A stretch of DNA of 29,529 nt from Cruorifilaria tuberocauda (lineage: Eukaryota; Nematoda; Chromadorea; Rhabditida; Onchocercidae). The notes under the pieces are model-generated. The model did no database searches, was not told where the DNA came from, and was given only the letters and a program-made list of their open reading frames with translations. Positions 24,870-29,529 of the stretch are shown one piece after another; the stretch's first letter is position 1; every line of letters begins with the position of its first letter. The position numbers and the translations under genes are program-made. The DNA lies in the NCBI GenBank assembly GCA_013365365.1, contig JABVXU010000636.1:1-29529 (forward strand), read 5' to 3'.

Positions 24870-27217
24870 CTATAACGAACGTACTTTATTCATTCAAGTT
24901 GTAACAAAATTTGTGACAAATAATGAAGTAAAATCAATCTAGCCCTCGGAGTATAAAGTAGAAAATTTATTACAAATATCATAAAATTACTGTCAAAATC
25001 TTTACCCTCAGATTAAGATATTTTTGTGACTTGATTTGTTTCAAGATTGCCATTGAGATAGAAAGCATTGAAACAAAACAAAGAAAAAGTGCGGCGCAAA
25101 CAAGCCATTGACTAAGTACTGAAAGACGACGAGCTCGTGATGCTAGTCGAGAGAGGAGCGACGACTCCTGCAGTAAATGCTTTAACAACATAAAATAATA
25201 TAAGAACAGTACCATCCCAAACGAAATATTCCTATATTTCCATAATTTTACAACAAAATTTATAAAAAGAACTTGGAAACTAACCGGGATCTCCATGACA
25301 GTTGGATTGGCACCCTCATATCCTAGAAGTCGCTGCTCTTTATCCTTAGATTCTACTGGTTTCACTTCCATAATCTTTTCACCATTCTTGTCACTATTTC
25401 CAACGTGGAACCCTGTAATGTTATTTGAAAGAGAGCTTTTGAAAACGAAATATCAACACGAACAAATGGAGAAACCTTCCATTGCATTTTCCTCATGTCC
25501 CTCTGGTCTGTTTTTAGCAATGACTGGCATGACAGTTCGCGCACGTTGCAAATTGAGAACATTCTGAGCAATTTGGTGGAGCCGTGCCATTTCATTCTGC
25601 ATGTGAAAACGGAATTGCGCAAATGGATCTTCCCAGAACCGATCACCACCTTCTTCTGAAGATGCCGAACCAAATTCTCTAGAATTTGATCAAATTTTTT
25701 AAGAGAATAAAAAACTAAACCACTTAAAAATAATATCCAAACTTTTCTCATTATTAATTCTAGGAAATTTAAAATACACACCAATATCTTGGAGTATCCA
25801 ATTCCTTCTTAATGCTAGGGGAAATAGTTTCTCAATCGGTCAATAAGCTTTACAAGGATATTTTTAGCCATCACCATAATAAAAATCCAACAAGTTTAAA
25901 AATTTTTCACTCTATACCACCAGACACACGCTTCTTTGCAACATCATGCAACCAATTTTTCATTGTCGGAAGACCCCCTTTTTTATTCTTCTCAGCATCA
26001 TTAATAAATATCCCTTTTCCTTAATGGACAAATAGAAGTAGCTAAGTATCCACCCGCAATTTTATAAAAAAAAATCATAGACTACATATCATCAAAATTT
26101 TATACTTAATCCGAGAAAGTAGACTGAACAGCATTTGGGATAAACCAATGTTGTGTCTACCAAAAAGAGCATATTTCCCATTTCCCATTTCTGCTACTAA
26201 TTTTCTAGAGATAAATTGGTCAATGTGTGATGTCCCCAGATGTCCTTTCTTAGACCATCAAAAGCGGTCTTGAATTAATGAATTAATAAAACAGTATGCA
26301 ATTATTAATTTGAAGCCTAGCTAATTAAGTTCATATTAATAGAACAGCTATTTGGATAGTTACGGATCTGAATATTTGAATACTAAATGAAACCATAAAT
26401 GCGATACCCCAGTGATGGGAATGTATTGCTTATGCGGTGCATCATCTTCTCCATTACTCCGCGGGCCACTTGAAATGTTGGACTTTTATTAGTTATTGAT
26501 ATACGAATCTGCAAAAAAGGACACTAGACGTACCTAGCGACAACAAATACTTTAAAATGTTGAATTTATATTTGAATTCAGCTGCATACAAAACTGCAAA
26601 AACGTTTAGAAAACTAAAGTGGCGTATTTCCCCGTCTATCGCAAAAACTTACTGCATCATTTCTTCTATTACCAGAACTAGTTACTATAATAAATTGTGC
26701 GGTCTAAACAGTTGTGTGCTATAATTGAGTACAACTTACCTTAGACTTTTTCATATCTGGCTGTTTATCACAACCAAATGAGCAAGCTTGTTTCTCCACA
26801 TCATAACTATATGATTTTGCACAACCATTATAACAATCTTCCTTCGTTGATACTACATCACTATTGGATGCAAATGCAAAAATTATTTGTAAACGGCATC
26901 CCTCCTTGCATGCAGCTTGGGCCTGAAATATATTCATTCACTGAGACAATACGCGGCACATATAAATTATGGCTTTTAAAAGGAACAGTTTCTAACTAAA
27001 CATTTATTACTAAAAACGTTTAAGATGATACTGCATGTGCCGCCATATTTAGTCACATAATCGGATGATTTATAAAGATATCTATAAAATAAATATAAAA
27101 AAAACAAATCGCCTTTTCAGTTGTCTGAGTTTCGTCGCAAACTGCAAAACATTCCTCCTGCGATTGCGCGCTATTGAGAAGTAGCAGAAAAATTCCCAAC
27201 GAAATTAAAGCACACAT
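24681..27217 (-). CDS. TMEM59: TMEM59-like type I membrane protein
   Basis: Animal TMEM59 proteins sit in Golgi and late endosomes and can recruit ATG16L1. Firm exons, in transcription order: 27217-27113, 26922-26740, 25678-25476, 25412-25285, 25167-25006 and 24869-24681. The start is the ATG opening a signal peptide (MCALISLGIFLLLL..SAQSQ). The lumenal part has the family's paired cysteines: CFAVC, ACKEGCRLQ, CYNGC, ACSFGC. Next comes an acidic stretch (SSEEGGDRFWEDPF), an amphipathic region, a single membrane segment (WLVCAALF to SISMAIL) and a tail ending in DNSDPKV. The middle, 26740-25678, is unresolved: short candidates at about 26690-26655, 26470-26408, 26005-25915 and 25820-25787 are open, but their phases cannot all be reconciled. 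The intron after 27113 appears to use a GC donor. Identity rests on the Cys pattern, topology and tail, not on uniform similarity. Confidence 0.8.
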
Positions 27218-27720
27218 GACAATGAACTGCTGCACTGATCAGTGATCGCAGAATAATCGAATACTCAGCAATTCACGTCCGTATGATCGACAACCTTATA
27301 TACACAGTGATGAAGACAAAAACAGTATGATTTAGAAAAAATAAAGGAAATGAATAAGAAATCATTATTGAAAAAGTTGCTGTAAAGTTGTGCGAACATG
27401 GATATACTTAGCGCCCAGTAATTAATTATTGACAGCTACTGCCGTCACCCTGTGATATCGCAAACAAACACACCCTACACAAACAAGAAGGGAGAGAAAT
27501 CGATACCACTGCCTATTTGATGGCCCTCCTCCCCTGTTTCGATGTGCAAATAATCCTTCCTAGCTGCCTCCTTCCCTCCGCCACTGATCGATGCGTCACA
27601 TTAACCTCACTACATTATGAAACTTGCATCCTCAGCCGTGAAACCCGTTCGGGCTGCGAGCTTGGTGATCATTTTATGCTTGAGAAATGAGAATGCTCTT
27701 CTGCCTTGATAATCTTTCTC
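27218..27720 (-). promoter_or_regulatory. GC-richer upstream region of TMEM59
   Basis: Directly upstream of the TMEM59 start, about 27420-27700 is markedly richer in G and C than its surroundings, with C-rich tracts on the + strand (for example CCCTCCTCCCCTG at about 27523). Such a compositional peak next to a start codon suggests a promoter or 5' UTR. No TATA box or clear trans-splice acceptor could be identified next to the ATG. Confidence 0.35.
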
Positions 27721-28915
27721 ATTCTCATGCAGTCTTTCTAGATGCTTCTACTGTCTCTCCCATACAAACAACATTTATGAGACATAAGTAACGGGATATA
27801 TTATAAAGAAAAAGTCGGAAATGGAAAAGACAATTGCAATTTGTCATCTTAAAGCAATGACAGGAAAAGAAATAAACGGAAGCTTCAAGTTATTGTGTCC
27901 AGAGTTTGCAGCAACGTAAAATAATAATGCATTTGAAATGGAAATGGATGGATTGAAATAGAAGTTGGCATTTCAGAATAAGACGATTGAGTTAAGCATG
28001 AACATTCTGAAAGCAAAATAAGCCTAAAAACTATACCAAAAGTTAAGGCAAAGATGAATTTTGCATATTATAAGTGAAATCTGAAAACAAAAAATATGAT
28101 GTAATCTCTTAAGAAGTTATATGTTTATCGCCATCTGTTTTTATCCTTTCCTTTAAGTAACCATTTGCACCTCTCACCTCCGGTAATTTTATGCACAAAG
28201 GTGAAACTGCAGTGTTAAGACATTTGGAATTGATATAAGCATATGTTTTTAATGCTGAATTTAAGAACATGAGAAGTATCTGAAAATAATACCTAAGCTT
28301 TTTAGAAAATGAATAAAATCATTTAGAATTTTGCCTGCACAAAAATAGAGTAATCAAAACCGGCCTTCTCAACTAACCCAATAACTCAAAAGAAACACGC
28401 TATAACATGTCACTGAAGCAATAAACTGAAAAAGCAATGCTTGTAATGAATAACTTGTAGTGACTCAACTACTTATTATCTGTGCATTCAGAAATCGAAA
28501 TGAATTCCTATCAAATATCAAATCAATGAAAATGAAATGTGAAGGAAACAATCCCATGACATTATGCATTTCTCCAGTTGATACCCAATACCCTTCCCAT
28601 ACATCCTCCATGCACTATTGCCTCACTCTGTTTAGCAATGTTCAAATCCAATCATAGTTACATTGACGCCATCAGCAATCTCAATTAAAGAATAAGAATT
28701 GTTACTGACATATTACCAAAGAAATATTATTACCTCTGCCCAGCTACCAACATGAAAATAGAGTGGCTGAAGGATAAAGAATTGCATATGAAATGATCAG
28801 AGATAAACACGAGAGGTGATGATCAAACTATTCTTGAATTTTGAATTTTTTGATCTCATTAATTCTCTAAATCGCATCTTTTGTGATCGTGCCTGCAAAA
28901 AGCAGCCAACCTGTT
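27721..28915. other. Intergenic AT-rich DNA, no gene recognised
   Basis: Both strands were read. Stops are frequent in all frames; the longest + strand stretch (28460-28657) has no family resemblance or splice context. I saw no repeats or RNA genes. Confidence 0.55.
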
Positions 28916-29110
28916 TCAGTTATTACACCAAGAAAGAGGAGCTATGATACCGACGTATTCCCACAATTCGATAATGCGATTGGAGATTACTTTTAATAAA
29001 TGAACTCTCTTTGCAGATTTGATACTATCACCTAGCGCCTCCTTTCTTAAGTATCCGTCGCTATTAATTGATGAGAGCAACAGTTCATTATATAGCTGAT
29101 TTTCTCTCAT
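28916..29110 (-). CDS. Unidentified short reading frame, possible exon
   Basis: A 64-codon frame on the - strand runs from an ATG to TGA, with balanced, protein-like composition (for example LYNELLLSSINSDGYLRK and IIELWEYVGIIAPLSW) unlike the Phe/Leu/Tyr-rich noise of most chance frames here. It could be a small gene, or the last coding exon of a gene lying to the right, since AG dinucleotides near its 5' end could act as acceptors. I do not recognise the sequence, and no poly(A) signal is evident close after the stop. Confidence 0.25.
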   Translation of the reverse strand: MRENQLYNELLLSSINSDGYLRKEALGDSIKSAKRVHLLKVISNRIIELWEYVGIIAPLSWCNN

Positions 29111-29529
29111 ACGAACAATTTTACCTTTTTTAATTCATAACCAGCAATGAGTTATCTGAGGAGCACTAAAAAGCAGATTACAATAAGAATCAAGTAAGAA
29201 ACACATAATTATTATTTAAAATTCTTCACGTATGCGTTAACTGAGCCCCTACTCTAGAAAAAATCAATGATACAGCTGTCCTCTATGAACTGTACTATCA
29301 ACAGTACATACCACAGGTGGATTAGACCACATTGTGCGTGAAGTCACGTGAAAGAAAGATTTCTAGGTCTATTGATTATAGAAAATGAGTACATCATCAA
29401 AGTTCACGAAAAATGAATGGAGATCTTTATCAACTAAATGTGCAACTATACAGGTATACAGAATGGGATAGAATTGATAAAGTTTTAGGAATGATTCATG
29501 AACGACTCACGATTACATTTCGGAACAAT
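29111..29529. other. Right-edge AT-rich DNA
   Basis: Nothing coding or repetitive was seen in the last 400 bases on either strand. Confidence 0.5.

Noticed and set aside
25362..25784. 140-codon - strand frame overlapping the TMEM59 exons
   Set aside because: It is a shadow: the TMEM59 exon at 25476-25678 uses another frame with a coherent acidic, family-like sequence and matching intron phases.

Overview
The window looks like nuclear DNA of a filarial nematode (Onchocercidae-like). It is very AT-rich, and its genes are cut into many short exons with worm-style splice sites (TTTTCAG or TTTTAG acceptors, GTAAGT or GTTAGT donors). A clade-specific type of Argonaute is present, and a decayed fragment of mitochondrial cox1 resembles filarial cox1. 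The genus cannot be fixed from the sequence alone. All gene models were built by hand from reading frame, splice sites and intron phase.

Layout. (1) About 0.1-7.1 kb, + strand: the 3' part of a NUP205 (C. elegans NPP-3) nucleoporin gene, running off the left edge and containing a 4.2-kb intron. (2) 7.1-10.1 kb: intergenic, with a cox1 nuclear mitochondrial insertion (NUMT) at 8041-8449 and a GC-richer stretch before the next gene. (3) 10.1-16.1 kb, + strand: a complete 18-exon Argonaute of about 944 residues with N, PAZ, MID and PIWI domains, in which all four positions of the slicer tetrad are substituted. (4) 16.1-18.8 kb: the gap between two convergent genes, holding a near-perfect 33-bp inverted repeat with a 5-base loop. 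(5) 18.8-23.5 kb, - strand: a complete 16-exon KRI1 gene (about 700 residues), a nucleolar 40S ribosome-biogenesis factor. (6) 24.7-27.2 kb, - strand: a TMEM59-like type I membrane protein with a signal peptide, a Cys-rich lumenal domain, one membrane segment and a tail carrying sorting-type motifs. (7) 27.2-29.5 kb: upstream region of TMEM59 and mostly featureless AT-rich DNA, with one short unexplained reading frame.

The four genes do not form an obvious pathway; they are neighbours covering nuclear transport, small-RNA silencing, ribosome assembly and endosomal membrane biology. The points most worth a second look are the fully non-catalytic Argonaute, the perfect hairpin just downstream of it, the compact motif cluster in the TMEM59 tail, and two predicted GC-AG introns.
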